This document shows, in pieces, positions 26,641 through 40,663 of a DNA stretch of 64,000 nucleotides. The DNA comes from Aristolochia californica (Eukaryota; Streptophyta; Magnoliopsida; Piperales; Aristolochiaceae), in NCBI GenBank assembly GCA_029961685.1, contig JARWKL010000001.1, forward strand, positions 26,734,295 through 26,798,294, read 5' to 3'. Under the pieces are notes generated by a model, which worked only from the letters and a program-made list of their open reading frames with translations, did no database searches and was not told where the DNA came from. Within the stretch, counting starts at the first letter, position 1. Every line of letters begins with the position of its first letter. The position numbers and the translations under genes are program-made.

Positions 26641-27000
26641 TTCCAAGCTGTTGGTGTTGAACTAGTGGAATTTCCCAAACTTGGACAACAAAACTTTTGT
26701 GTTCATTTGTAGTGTGTGAATAAATTTTCTTTTCTTAAATTTGTTATTGTTTTAAATTTTTTCCGTACTTGAACTCCAAAATTTTAGTTTTGTTGTGATC
26801 TATTTACCTTTTTGGTTTACAGGATGAAGGGAGAGCGAAAACTCAAAGTTTTGTTTTAAGAAAAAAGAGTACATGTAGAATGAAAATGCTCAATGCACAA
26901 ATGTAGAGCGAGATTATTCTGAAGTGTTTCTGTAATTTATAGGGATTGTAAGCTCTTCTTAGTTTTTATATATTAGGTTTTGCAATCGTTGGGAAAAAGG
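26641..27000 (+). repeat. 360-bp homogenised tract, copy 2
   Basis: This is the partner of 23280-23640. Differences between the two are few (for example TTACATTTG against TTAAATTTG). It may reflect a five-monomer duplication later eroded by conversion, or a conversion tract on its own. Confidence 0.78.
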
Positions 27001-27539
27001 GGGACGCAGGGATTTTTAACTGAGTCTTGACTCCCAATCCATAACTCATTTCTGAGGGTAATATAGCCCGTTACGCATGATAAATCACTTTACAATCATC
27101 CATGATCGTTGGGTCAGCTTTTTGTGGATGGGTAAAATAATGGCTTGTTTGACTCGAGTAAATATCCCATCGCACGTTCACTTGAGAATTTAATGAGCGT
27201 TTGTTATTCTCTTCAAAACCTTTGGATCCATAGGTGATTTGCATGTTTAACATGTTTAAAACATGCAAATACATTTTTTAAGCATGTGTGGAGGGAATCT
27301 CTTTCTTATAAAATTCCAAGCTGTTGGGTTGAACTAGTGGAATTTCCCAAACTTGGACAACAAAACTTTTGTGTTCATTTGTGGTGTGTGAATAAATTTT
27401 CTTTACTTACATTTGTTATTGTTTTAAATTTTTTCCGTACTTGAACTCCAAATTTTCATTTTGTTGTGATCTATTTGCCTTTTTGGTTTACGAGATGAAG
27501 GGAGAGCAAAAACTCAAAGTTTTGTTTTAAGAAAAAAGA

Positions 27540-30500
27540 GTACATGTAGAATGGAAATGCACAATGCACAAACGTAGAGAGAGATAATTCCAAAGAGTTT
27601 CTGTAATTTTTAAGGATTGTAAGCTCTTCTTTGTTTTTATATATCAGGTTTTGCAATCGTCGGGAAAAAGGGGGAGGCATGGATTTTTAACTGAGTCTTG
27701 ACTCCCAATCCATAAGTCATTTCTTAGAGTAATATAGCCCGTTAGCATGAAAAATCACTTTACAATCACCCATGATCGTTGGGTCAGCTTTTTGTAGATG
27801 GGCAAATTAATGGATTGTTTGACTAGGGTAAATATCCAACCGCACGTTCACTTGAGAATTTAATGAGTGTTTTTTATGCTCTTCAAAAGCTTTGGATCCA
27901 TAGGTGATTTGCACCCTTAACATGTTTAAAACATGCAAATCCATTTTTAAGCATGTGTGGAGGAAATCTCTTTGTTATAAAATTCCAAGCTGTTGGGGTT
28001 GAACTAGTGGAATTTCCCAAACTTGGATAAAAAAAATTTTGTGTTCATTAGTGATGTGTGAATAAATTTTCTTTACTTACATTTGTTCTTGTTTTAAATT
28101 TTTTTCCGTACATGAACTCTAAAATTTTAATTTTGTAGTGATCTATTTGCGTTTTTGGTTTACGGGATGAAAGGAGAGCGAAAACACAAAGTTTTGATTT
28201 ATGAAAAGAGTGTACATCTAAAATTAAAATGCACAGTGCACAAATGTAGAACGAGATAATTCAAAAGAGTTTCTGTAATTTTTAGGGATTGTAAGCTATT
28301 CTTAGTTTTTATATATCAGGTTTTGCAATCGTCGGGAAAAAGCGGGTGGCAGGGATTTTTAACTGAGTCTTGACTCCCAATCCATAAGTCCTTTCTTACT
28401 GTAATATATCCCGTTACGCATGAAAAATCACTTTACAATCATCCATGATCGTTGGGTCTGCTTTTTGTATATGGGCAAAATAATGGCTTGTTTGACTCGT
28501 GTAAATATCCCACCGCACGTTTACTTGAGAATTTAATGAGCGTTTCTGATTCTCTTCAAAAGCTTTGGATCCATAGGTGATTTGCATCTTTAACATGTTT
28601 AAAACATGAAAATCCATTTTTGAAGCATGTGTGGAGGAAATCTCTTTCTTATAAAATTCCAACCTGTTGGGGTTGAAGTAGCGGAATTGCCCAAACTTGG
28701 AGAAAAAAACTTTTGTGTTCATTGGTGGTGTGTGAATAAATTTTCTTTACTTCCATTTGTTGATGTTTTAAATTTTTTTGCATACATGAACTCTATAATT
28801 TTCATTTTGTAGTGATCACTTTGCCTTTTTGGTTTACAGGATGAAGGGAGAGCGAAAACTCAAAGTTTTTATTTATGAAAAAACTGTACATCTAAAATTA
28901 AAATGCACAGTGCACAAATGTAGAGCGAGATAATTCCAAAGAGCCCCTGTAATTTTTAGGGATTGTAAGCTCTTCTTAGTTTTTATATATATGGTTTTGC
29001 AATCGTCGGGAAAAAATGGGATGCAGGGATTTTTAATTGAGTCTTGACTCCTAATCCATAATTCATTTGTTAGGGTAATATAGCCCGTTACGCATGATAA
29101 ATCACTTTACAATCATCCATGATCGTTGGGTCAGCATTTTGTACATGGGCAAAATAATGGCTTGTTTGACTCGGGTAAATATCCACTGCACGTTAAGTTG
29201 AGAATTTAATGAGCGTTTGTTATTCTCTTCAAAACCTTTGGATCCATAGGTGATTTGCATGTTTAACATGTTTAAAACATGCATATCGATTTTTAAAGCA
29301 TGTGTGGAGGAAATCTCTTTCCTATAAAATTCCAAGCTGTTGGGGTTGAACAAGTGGAATTTCCCAAACATGGACAACAAACATTTTGTGTTCATTTGTG
29401 GTGTGTGAATAAATTTTCTTTTCTTACATTTGTTATTGTTTTAAATTTTTTCCGTACTTGAACTCCAAAATTTTAATTTTGTTGTGATCTATTTGCTTTT
29501 TTGGTTTACGGGATAAAGGGAGAGCGAAAACTCAAAGTTTTGTTTTAAGAAAAAAGAGTACATTTAGAATGGAAATGCACAATGCACAAACGTAGAGAGA
29601 GATAATTCCAAAGTGTTTCTGTAATTTTTACGGATTGTAAGCTCTTCTTTGTTTTTATATATCAGGTTTTGCAATCATCGGGAAAAAGGGGGAGGCATGG
29701 ATTTTTAACTGAGTCTTGACTCCCAATCCATAAGTCATTTCTTAGGGTAATATAGCCCGTTACGCATGAAAAATCACTTTTCAATCATCCATGATCGTTG
29801 GGTCAGCTTTTTGTAGATGGGCAAAATAATGGCTTGTTTGACTCGGGTAAATATCCCACCGCACGTTCATTTGAGAATTTAATAAGTGTTTTTTATGCTC
29901 TTCAAAAGCTTTGGATCCATAGGTGATTTGCACCCTTAACATGTTTAAAACTTGCAAATCCATTTTTTAACCATTTGTGGAGGAAATTTCTTTGTTATAA
30001 AATTCCAAGCTGTTGGGGTTGAACTAGTGGAATTTCCCAAACTTGGACAAAACAAATTTTGTGTTCATTTTTGATGTGTGAATAAATTTTCTTTACTTAC
30101 ATTTGTTATTGTTTTAAATTTTTTTCCGTACATGAACTCTAAAATTTTAATTTTGTAGTGATCTATTTGCCTTTTTGGTTTACGGGATGAAGGGAGAGCG
30201 AAAACACAAAGTTTTGATTTATGAAAAGAGTGTACATCTAAAATGAAAATGCACAGTGCACAAATGTAGAGCGAGATAATTCCAAAGAGTTTCTGTAATT
30301 TTAAGGGATTGTAAGCTCTTCTTAGTTTTTATATATATGGTTTTGCAATCGTCGGGAAAAAGTGGGATGCAGGGATTTTTAATTGAGTCTTGACTCCCAA
30401 TCCATAATTCATTTCTGAGGGTAATATAGCCCGTTACGCATGATAAATCACTTTACAATCATCCATGATCGTTGGGTCAGCATTTTGTAGATGGGCAAAA

Positions 30501-30870
30501 TAATGGCTTGTTTTGACTCGGGTAAATATCCACCGCATGTTCAGTTGAGAATTTAATTAGCGTTTGTTATTCTCTTCAAAACCTTTGGATACATAGGTGA
30601 TTTGCATGTTTAACATGTTTAAAACATGCATATCCATATTTAAAGCATGTGTGGAGGAAATCTCTTTCCTATAAAATTCCAAGCTGTTGGGGTTGAACAA
30701 GTGGAATTTCCCAAACATGGACAACAAAAATTTTGTGTTCATTTGTGGTGTGTGAATAAATTTTCTTTTCTTACATTTGTTATAGTTTCAAATTTTTTCC
30801 GTACTTGAACTCCAAAATTTTAGTTTTGTTGTGATCTATTAGCTTTTTTGGTTTACGGGATGAAGGGAGA
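27540..30870 (+). repeat. Local 2/3-monomer duplication
   Basis: The region around 27894 matches that around 29913 at an offset of 2019 bp; rare shared variants are CACAAACGTAGAG, TTTTATGCTCTTC and GCACCCTTAACATG. The region around 29240 matches that around 30587 at an offset of 1347 bp; shared variants are TATATATATGG, TGGGATGCAGGG, TTTTTAATTGAG and CCAAACATGGACAAC. The monomer at 28567 has no counterpart, so the second round is one monomer shorter than the first. Confidence 0.8.
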
Positions 30871-33800
30871 GCGAAAACTCAAATTTTTTTTTTAATAAAA
30901 AAGAGTACATTTAGAATGGAAATGCACAATGCACAAATGTAGAGCGAGATTATTCCAGCGAGTTTATGTAATTTTTAGGGATTGTAAGCTCTTCTTAGTT
31001 TTTATATATCAGGTTTTGCAATCGTCTGGAACAAGGGGGAGGCAAGGATTTTTAACTGAACCTTGACTCCCAATTCATAAGTCATTTCTTAAGGAAATAT
31101 AGCCGTTACGCATGATAAATCACTTTACAATCATCCATGATCGTTGGGTCAGCATTTTGTAGATGGGCAAAATAATGGCTTGTTTGACTCGGGTAAATAT
31201 CCCACCGCACGTTCACTTGAGAATTTAATTAGTGTTTGTTATTCTCTTCAAAAGATTTGGATCCATACGTGAGTTGCATCTTTAACATGTTTAAAAGATG
31301 CAAATCCATTTTTTAAGCATGTGTGGAGGAAATCTCTTTCTTATAAAATTCCAAGCTGTTGGGGTTGAACTTGTGGAATTTCCCAAACTTGGTCAACAAA
31401 CTTTTGTATTCATTTGTGGTGTTTGAATAAATTTTCTTTACTTACATTTGTTATTGTTTTAAATTTTTTTCCGTACATGATCTCTAAAGTTTTCATTTTG
31501 TTGTGATCTTTTTGCCTTTTTGGTTTACGGGATGAAGGGAGAGCGAAAAATCAAAGTTTTGATTTATGAAAGAAGAGTGCATCTAAAATGAAAATGCACA
31601 GTGCACAAATGTAGAGTGAGATAATTCCAAAGAGTTTCTGTAATTTTTAGGGATTGTAAGCTCTTCTTAGTTTTTATATATCAGGTTTTGCAATCGTCGG
31701 GAAAAAGGGGGACGCAGGGATTTTTAACTTAGTCTTGACTCCCTATCCATAAGTCATTTCTTAGGGTAATAAAAACCGTTACGCATGATAAATCACTTTA
31801 CAATCATTCATGATCGTTGGGTCAGCTTTTTGTAGATGGGAAAAATAATGGCTTGTTTGACTCGGGAAATATCCCACCGCACGTTCACATGAAAATTTAA
31901 TGAGCGTTTGTTATTCTCTTCAAAAGCTTTGGATCCAAAGGTGATTTGAATCTTTAACATGTTTAAAACATGCATATCCATTTTTAAAGCATGTGTGGAG
32001 GAAATCTCTTTCCTATAAAATTCCAAGCTATTGGGGTTGAACTAGTGGAATTTCCCAAACTTGGAAAACAAAACTTTTGTCTTCATTTGTGGTGTGTGAA
32101 TAAATTTTCTTTACTTACATTTGTTATTTTTTTAAATTTTTTTCCGTACATGAACTCTAAAATTTTCATTTTGTAGTGATCTATTTGCCTTTTCGGTTTA
32201 CATGATGAAGGGAGAGTGAAAACTCAAAGTTTTGATTTATGAAAAAAGTGTACATCTAAAATGAAAATGCACAGTGAGCAAATGTTGAGCGAGATAATTC
32301 TAATGAGTTTGTGTAATTTTTAGGGATTGTAAGCTCTTCTTAGTTTTGATATATAAGGTTTTGCAATCGTTGGGAAAAAGGGGGAGGCATGGATTCTTAA
32401 CAGAGTCATGAATCCCAATCCATAAGTCATTTATTAGGGTAATATATCTCGTTACGCATGATAAATCAATTTACAACCATCCATGATCGTTGGGTCAGCT
32501 TTTTGTAGATGGGCAAAATAATGGCTTGTTTGACTCGGGTAAATATCCATCGCACGTTCAGTTGGGAATTTAATGAGCATTTCTTATTCTCTTCAAAAGC
32601 TTTGGATCCATAGGTGATTTTCATCTTTAACATGTTTTAAACATGCATATCCATTTTTAAAGCATGTGTGGAGGAAATCTCTTTCCTATAAAATTCCAAG
32701 TTGTTGGTGTTGAACAAGTGGAACTTCCCAATCTTGGACAACAAAAATTTTGTGTTCATTTGTGGTGTGAGAATAAATTTTCTTTTCTTACATTTGTTAT
32801 TTTTTTAAATTTTTTCCGTACTTGAACTCCAAAATTTTAGTTTTGATGTGATGTATTTGCCTTTTTGGTTTACGGGATGAAGGGAGAGCGAAAACTCAAA
32901 GTTTTGTTTTAAGACAAAAGAGTACATGTAGAATGGAAATGCACAATGCACAAATGTAGAGCGAGATTATTCCAAAGAGTTTGTGTAATTTTTAGGGATT
33001 GTAAGCTCTTCTTAGTTTTTATATATCTGGTTTGGCAATCGTCGAGAAAAAGGGGGAGGCATGGATTCTTAACTGAGTCATGACTCCCAATCCATAAGTC
33101 ATTTATTAGTTTAATATATCCCGTTACGGATGATAAATCAATTTACAACCATCCATGATCGTTGGGTCAGCTTTTTGTAGATGGGCAAAATAATGGCTTG
33201 TTTGACTCGGGTAAATATCCACTGCACGTTTAGTTGAGAATTTAATGAGCGTTTGTTATTCGCTTCAAAACCTTTGGATCCATAGGTGATTTGCATGTTT
33301 AACATGTTTAAAACATGCATATCCATTTTTAAAGCATGTGTGGAGAAAATCTCTTTCCTATAAAATTCCAAGCTGTTGGGGTTGAACTAGTGGAATTTCC
33401 CAAACTTGGACAACAAAACTTTTGTGTTCATTTGTGGTGTGTGAATAAATTTTCTTTACTTACATTTGTTATTGTTTTAAATTTTTTCCGTATTTGAACT
33501 CCAAAATTTTCATTTTGTTGTGATGTATTTGCCTTTTTGGTTTACAGGATGAAGGGGGAGCGAAAACTCAAAGTTTTGTTTTAATAAAAAAGAGTACATG
33601 TAGAATGGAAATGCACAATGCCCAAATGTAGAGAGACATAATTCCAAAGAGTTTCTGTAATTTTATGGGATTGTAAGCTCTTCTTAGTTTTTATATATCA
33701 GGTTTTGCAATCGTGGGGAAAAAGGGGGAGACAGGGATTCTTAACTGAATCTTGACTCCCAATCCATATGTCATTTCTTAGGGTAATATAGCCCCTTACG

Positions 33801-36800
33801 CATGATAAATCACTTTAATATCATCTATGATTGTTGGGTCAGCTTTTTGTGGATTGGCAAAATAATGGCTTGTTTGACTCGGGTAAATATCCCATCGCAC
33901 ATTCACTTGAGAATTTAATGAGCGTTTGTTATTCTCTTCAAAAGCTTTGGATCCATAGGTGATTTGCATCTTTAACATGTTTAAAACATGCATATCCATT
34001 TTTAAAGGTTGTGTGGAGGAAATCTCTTTCCTATAAAATTCCAAGCTGTTGGGGTTGAACTTGTGAAATTTGCCAAACTTGGAAAACAAAACTTTTGTGT
34101 TCATTTGTGTTGTGTGAATAAATTTTTTTTACTTACATTTGTTATTGTTTTAAATTTTTTTCGTACTTGAACTCCAAAATTTTCATTTTGTTGTGATCTA
34201 ATTGCCTTTGTGGTTTACGGGATGAAGGGAGAGTGAAAACTCAAAGTTTTGATTGATGAAAAAAGTGTACATCTAAAAAGAAATTGCACAGTGCACAAAT
34301 GTATATCGAGATAATTCCAATCACTTTCTGTAATTTTTAGGGATTGTAAGCTCTTCTTAGTTTTTATATATCAGGTTTTCCGATTGTCGGGAAAAAGGGG
34401 TGGCAGGGTTTTTTAACAGAGTCTTGACTCCCAATCCATAATTCATTTCTTATGGTAATATAGCCTGTTATGCATGATAAATCACTTTACAATCATCCAT
34501 GATCGTTGGGACAACTTCTTGTAGATGGGCAAAATAATGGGTTGTTTGACTCGGGTAAATATCCACCACACGTTCAGTTGAGAATTTAATGAGCGTTTTT
34601 TATTCTCGTCAAAAGCTTTGGATCCATAGGTGATATGCATCTTTAACATGTTTAAAACATGCATATCCATTTTAAAAGCATATGTGGAGGAAATTTCTTT
34701 CCTATAAAATTCCAATTTGTTGAGGTTGAACTGGTGGAATTTCCCAAACTTGGACAACAAAAATTTTGTGTTCATTTGTGGAGTGTGAATAAATTTTTTT
34801 TACTTACATTTGTTATTGTTTTAAATTTTTTCCGTACTTGAACTCCAAAATTTAGCTTTGTTGTGATCTATTTGCCTTTTTGGTTTACGGGATGAAGGGA
34901 GGGCGAAAAGTCAAAGTTTTGTTTTAAGAAAAAAAAGTACATGTAGAATGGAGATGCACAATGCACAAATGTAGAGCGAGATTATTCGAATGAGTTTCTA
35001 TAATTTTTAGAGATTGTAAGCACTTCTCAGTTTTTATATATCAGGTTTTGCAATCGTCGGGAAAAATGAAGAGGTAGGGATTTTTAACTGAGTCTTGACT
35101 TCCAATGCATAAGTAATTTCTTAGGGTAATATAGCTCGTTACGCATGATAAAACACTATACAATCATCCATGATCGTTGGCTCAGCTTTTTGTAGATGGG
35201 CAAAATAATGGCTTGTTTGACTCGGTTAAATATCCCACCGCACGTTCACTTGAGAATTTAATGAGCATTTGTTATTCTCTTCAAAAGCTTTGGATACATA
35301 GGTGATTTGCATTTTTAACATGTTTAAAACATGCAAATGCTTTTTTTATGCATGTGTAGAGGAAATCTATTTCTTATAAAATTCCTAGCTGTTGGGGTTG
35401 AACTAGTGGAATTTCCCAAACTTGGACAACAAAACTTTTGTGTTCATTTGTGGTGTGTGAATAAATTTTCTTTACTTACATTTGTTATTGTTTTAAATTT
35501 TATCCGTACTTGATCTGCAAAATTTTCATTTTGTTTTGATCTATTTGCCTTTTTGGTTTACGGGATGAAGGGAGAGCGAAAACTAGAAGTTTTGTTTTAA
35601 GAAAAAAGAGTACATGTAGAATGGAAATGCACAATGCACAAATGTAGAGCGAGATAATTCCAAAGAGTTTCTGCAATTTTTGGGGATTGTAAGCTCTTCT
35701 TAGTTTTTGTATATCAGTTTTTGCAATCGTCGGGAAAAAGTGGGAGGCAGGGATTTTTAACTAAGTCTTGACTCCCATTCCATAAGTGATTTCTTAGGGT
35801 AATATAGCCTGTTACGCATGATAAATCACTTTACAATCATCCATCATCGTTGGGTCAGCTTTTTGTAGATGGGCAAAATAATGGCTTGTTTGACTCGGGT
35901 AAATATCGCACCGCACGTTCACTTGAGAATTTAATGAGCGTTTGTTATTCTCTTCAAAACCTTTGGATCCAAAGGATATTTGCATCTTTAACATGTTTAA
36001 AACATGCATATCCATTTTTAGAGCATGTTTGGAGGAAATCTCTTTCGTAAAAAATTCCAAGCTGTTTGGGTTGAACTAGTGGAATTTCCCAAAGTTGGAC
36101 AACAAAACTTTTGTCTTCATTTGTGGTGTGTGAATAAATTTTCTTTACTTACATTTGCTATTGTTTTCAATTTTTTTCCGTACATGAACTCCAAAATTTT
36201 CATTTTGTTGTGATCTATTTGCCTTTTTGGTTTACGGGATGAAGGGAGAGCGAAAACTGAAAGTTTTGTTTTAAGAAAAAAGAGGGCATGTAGATTGGAA
36301 ATGCAAAATGCACAAATGTAGACCGAGATAATTCCAAAGAGTTTCTGTAATTTTTAGGGATTGTAAGCTCTTCTTAGTTTTTATATATCAGGTTTTGCAA
36401 TCGTCGGGAAAAAGGGCGAAGCTGGGACTTTTAACTTACTCTTGACTCCCAATCCATAAGTCATTTCTAAGGGTAATATTGCCCGTTACGCGTGATAAAT
36501 CACTTTGTAATCATTCATGATCGTTGGGTCAGCTTTTTTTAGATGGGCAAAATAATGGCTTGCTTGACTCGGGTAAATATCCCACCGCACGTTCACTTGA
36601 GAATTCAATGTGCGTTTGTTATTCTCTTCAAAACCTTTGGATCCAAAGGTGATTTGCATCTTTAACATCTTTAAAACATGCATATCCATTTTTAGAGCAT
36701 GTGTGGAGGAAATCTCTTTCCTAAAAAATTCCAACCTGTTTGGGTTGAACTAGTGGAATTTCCCAAACTTGGACAACAAAACTTTTGTGTTCATTTGTGG

Positions 36801-39800
36801 TGTGTGAATAAATTTTCTTTACTTACATTTGTTATTTTTTTCAATTTTTTTCCGTACATGAACTCTATCATTTTCATTTTGTAGTGATCTATTTGCCTTT
36901 TTGGTTTACGGGATGAAGGGAGAGCGAAAACTCAAAGTTTTGATTTATGAAAAAAGTGTACATCTAAAATGAAAATGCACAGTGCACAAATGTTGAGCGA
37001 GATAATTCCAAAGAGTTTCTATAATTTTTAGGGATTGTAAGCTCTTCTTAGTTTTTTTATATCAGGTTTTGCAATCGTAGGGAAAAAGGGGGAGGCAGGG
37101 ATTTTTAACTGAGTCTTGACTCCCAATCCATAAGTCATTTATTAGGTTAATATAGCCCGTTACGTATGATAAATCACTTTCCAATCATCCATGATCGTTG
37201 GGTCAGCTTTTTGTAGATGGGCAAAATAAAGGCTTTTGGTAAATATCCACCGCACGTTCAGTTGAGAATTTAATGAGCATTTGATTATTCTCTTCAAAAG
37301 CTTTGGATCCATAGGTGATTTGCATCTTTAACATGTTTAAAACATGCATATCCATTTTTAAAGCATGTGTGGAGGAAATTTCTTTCCTATAAAATTCCAA
37401 GTTGTTGCGGTTGAGGTAATGGAATTTCCCAAACTTGGACAACAAAACTTTTGTGTTCATTTGTGGTGTGTGAATAAATTTTCTTTACTAACAATTGTTA
37501 TTGTTTTAAATTTTTTCCGTACTTGAACTCCAAAATTTTCATTTTGTAGTGATCTATTTGCCTTTTTAGTTTACGGGATGAAGGGAGAGCGAAAACCCAA
37601 AGTTTTGTTTTAAGAAAAAAGAGTGCATGTAGAAGGGAAATGCACAATCCACAAATGTAGAGAGAGATAATTCCAAAGAATTTCTGTAATTTTTAGGGAT
37701 TGTAAGTTCTTCTTAGTTTTTATATTATCAGGTTTTGCAATCATCGTGAAAAAGGGCGAGGCTGGGATTTTTAACTTACTCTTGACTCCCAATCCATAAG
37801 TCATTTCTAAGGGTAATATTGCCCATTACGCATGATAAATCACTTTATAATCATCCATGATCGTTGGGTCTGCATTATGTAGATGGGCAAAATAATGGCT
37901 TGCTTGACTCGAGTAAATATCCCACCGCACGTTCACTTGAGAATTTAATGAGCGTTTGTTATTCTCTTCAAAACCTTTGGATCCAAAGGTGATTTGCATC
38001 TTTAACATGTTTAAAACATGCATATCCATTTTTAGAGCATGTGTGGAGGAAATCTCTTTCCTAAAAAATTCCAAGCTGTTTGGGTTGAACTAGCGGAATT
38101 TCCCAAACTTGGACAACAAAACTTTTGTCTTCATTTGTGGTGTGTGAATAAATTTTCTTTACTTACATTTGTTATTTTTTTCAATTATTTTCCGTACATG
38201 AACTCTATAATTTTCATTTTGTAGTGATCTATTTGCCTTTTTGGTTTACGGGATGAAGGGAGAGCGAAAACTCAAAGTTTTGATTTAAGAAAAAAGTGTA
38301 CATCTAAAATGAAAATGCACAGTGCACAAATGTTGAGCGAGATAATTCCAAAGAGTTTCTATAATTTTTAGGGATTGTAAGCTCTTCTTAGTTTTTATAT
38401 ATCAGGTTTTGCAATCGTTGGGAAAAAGGGGGAGGCAGGGATTTTTATCTGAGTCTTGACTCCCAATCCATAAGTCATTTCTTAGGGAAATATAGCCCGT
38501 TACGCATGAAAAATCACTTTACAAGCATCCATGATCGTTGGGTCAGGTTTTTGTAGATGGGAAAAATAATGGCTTGTTTGACTCGGGTAAATATCCACCG
38601 CACGTTTAGTTGAGAATTTAATGAGCGATTGTTATTCTCTTCAAAAGCTTTGGATCCATAGGTGATTTGCATTTTTAACATGTTTAAAACATGCATATCC
38701 ATTTTTAAAGCATGTGTGGAGGAAATCCTTTTCCTATAAAATTCCAAACTGTTGGGGTTGAACTAGTGGAATTTCTTAAACTTGGACAACAAAACTTTTG
38801 TATTCATATGTGGTGTGTGAATAAATTTTCTTTACTTACATTTGTTATTTTTTTAAATTTTTTCCGTACTTGAACTCCAAAATTTTCATTTTGTTGTGAT
38901 CTATTTGCCTTTTTGGTTTACGGGATGAAGGGAGAGCGAAAACTGAAAGTTTTGTTTTAAGAAAAAAGAGTGCATGTTGATTGGAAATGCACAATGCACA
39001 AATGTAGACCGAGATAATTCCAAAGAGTTTCTGTAATTTTTAGGGATTGTAAGCTCTTCTTAGTTTTTATATATCAGGTTTTGCAATCGTCGGGAAAAAG
39101 GGCGAGGCTGAGACTTTTAACTTACTCTTGACTCCCAATCCATAAGTCATTTCTAAGGGTAATATTGCCCATTATGCATGATAAATCACTTTATAATCAT
39201 CCATGATCGTTGGGTCAGCTTTTTATAGATGGGCAAAATAATGGCTTGCTTGACTCGGGTAAATATCCCACCGCACGTTCACTTGAGAATTTAATGAGCG
39301 TTTGTTATTCTCTTCAAAACCTTTGGATCCAAAGGTGATTTGCATCTTTAACATGTTTAAAACATGCATATCCATTTTTAGAGCATGTGTGGAGGAAATC
39401 TCTTTCCTAAAAAATTCCAACCTATTTGGGTTGAACTAGCGGAATTTCCCAAACTTGGACAACAAAACTTTTGTCTTCATTTGTGGTGTGTGAATAAATT
39501 TTCTTTACTTACATTTGTTATTTTTTTCAATTTTTTTCCGTACATGAACTCTATAATTTTCATTTTGTAGTGATCTATTTGCCTTTTTGGTTTACTGGAT
39601 GAAGGGAGAGCGAAAACTCAAAGTTTTGATTTATGAAAAAAGTGTACATCTAAAATGAAAATGCAGAGTGCACAAATGTTGAGCGAGATAATTCCAAAGA
39701 GTTTCTATAATTTTTAGGGATTGTAAGCTCTTATTAGTTTTTATATATCAGGTTTTGCAATCGTAGGGAAAAAGGGGGAGGCAGGGATTTTTAACTGAGT

Positions 39801-40663
39801 CTTGACTCCCAATCCATAAGTCATTTATTAGGTTAATATAGCCCGTTACGCATGATAAATCACTTTACAATCATCCATGATCGTTGGGTCAGCTTTTTGT
39901 AGATGGGCAAAATAAAGGCTTTTGGTAAATATCCACCGCACGTTCAGTTGAGAATTTAATGAGTGTTTGATTATTCTCTTCAAAAGCTTTGGATCCATAG
40001 GTGATTTGCATCTTTAACATGTTTAAAACATGCATATCCATTTTTAAAGCATGTGTGGAGGAAATTTCTTTCCTATAAAATTCCAAGTTGTTGCGGTTGA
40101 AGTAGTGGAATTTCCCAAACTTGGACAACAAAACTTTTGTGTTCATTTGTGGTGTGTGAATAAATTTTCTTTACTTACATTTGGTATTGTTTTAAATTTT
40201 TTCCGTACTTGAAATCCAAAATTTTCATTTTGTAGTGATCTATTTGCCTTTTTGGTTTACGGGATGAAGGGACAGCGAAAACTCAAAGTTTTGTTTTAAG
40301 AAAAAAGAGTGCATGTAGAATGGAAATGCACAATCCACAAATGTAGAGAGAGATAATTCCAAAGAGTTTCTGTAATTTTTAGGGATTGTAAGCTCTTCTT
40401 AGTTTTTATATATCAGGTTTTGCAATCGTCGGGAAAAAGGGCGAGGCTGGGACTTTTAACTTACTCTTGACTCCCAATCCATAAGTCATTTCTAAGGGTA
40501 ATATTGCCCGTTACGCATGATAAATCACTTTATAATCATCCATGATCATTGGGTCAGCTTTTTGTAGATGGGCAAAATAATGGCTTGCTTGACTCGGGTA
40601 AATATCCCATCGCACGTTCACGTGAGAATTTAATGAGCGTTTGTTATTCTCTTCAAAACCTTT
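30587..40663 (+). repeat. Array segment 4: monomers 46-60
   Basis: Landmarks are at 30587 (GGATAC variant), 31259, 31931, 32604, 33276, 33949, 34620, 35292 (GGATAC variant), 35965, 36639, 37305, 37979, 38652, 39325 and 39991. Classes in order are A B A A A A A B A A A A A A A. From 35965 onward it turns into a homogeneous dimeric higher-order repeat, described separately. Confidence 0.95.
32380..33275 (+). repeat. Adjacent near-identical half monomers
   Basis: The left halves of two consecutive monomers (before 32604 and before 33276) share rare variants at an offset of 672 bp: GCATGGATTCTTAAC, AGTCATGA, AAGTCATTTATTAG and AATCAATTTACAACC. This is a single-monomer tandem duplication or conversion. 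Confidence 0.75.

Larger units (their letters stand above)
20525..30586 (+). repeat. Array segment 3: monomers 31-45
   Basis: Landmarks are at 20525, 21193, 21866, 22539 (AGATCC variant), 23190, 23863 (GCATCC variant), 24535, 25208, 25878, 26551, 27224, 27894, 28567, 29240 and 29913. Classes in order are B A A B A A B A A A B B B A B. A variant AAAACCTTTGGATCC, which breaks the HindIII site, recurs at 23190, 26551, 27224 and 29240 and marks related monomers. Confidence 0.95.

Noticed and set aside
37610..37804. Minus-strand ORFs near 37610, 41635, 22115, 24112, 27471 and 49644
   Set aside because: These are a third chance frame over the GAGTACATG to G-run part of the monomer, open only in some copies, with no start context or domain.
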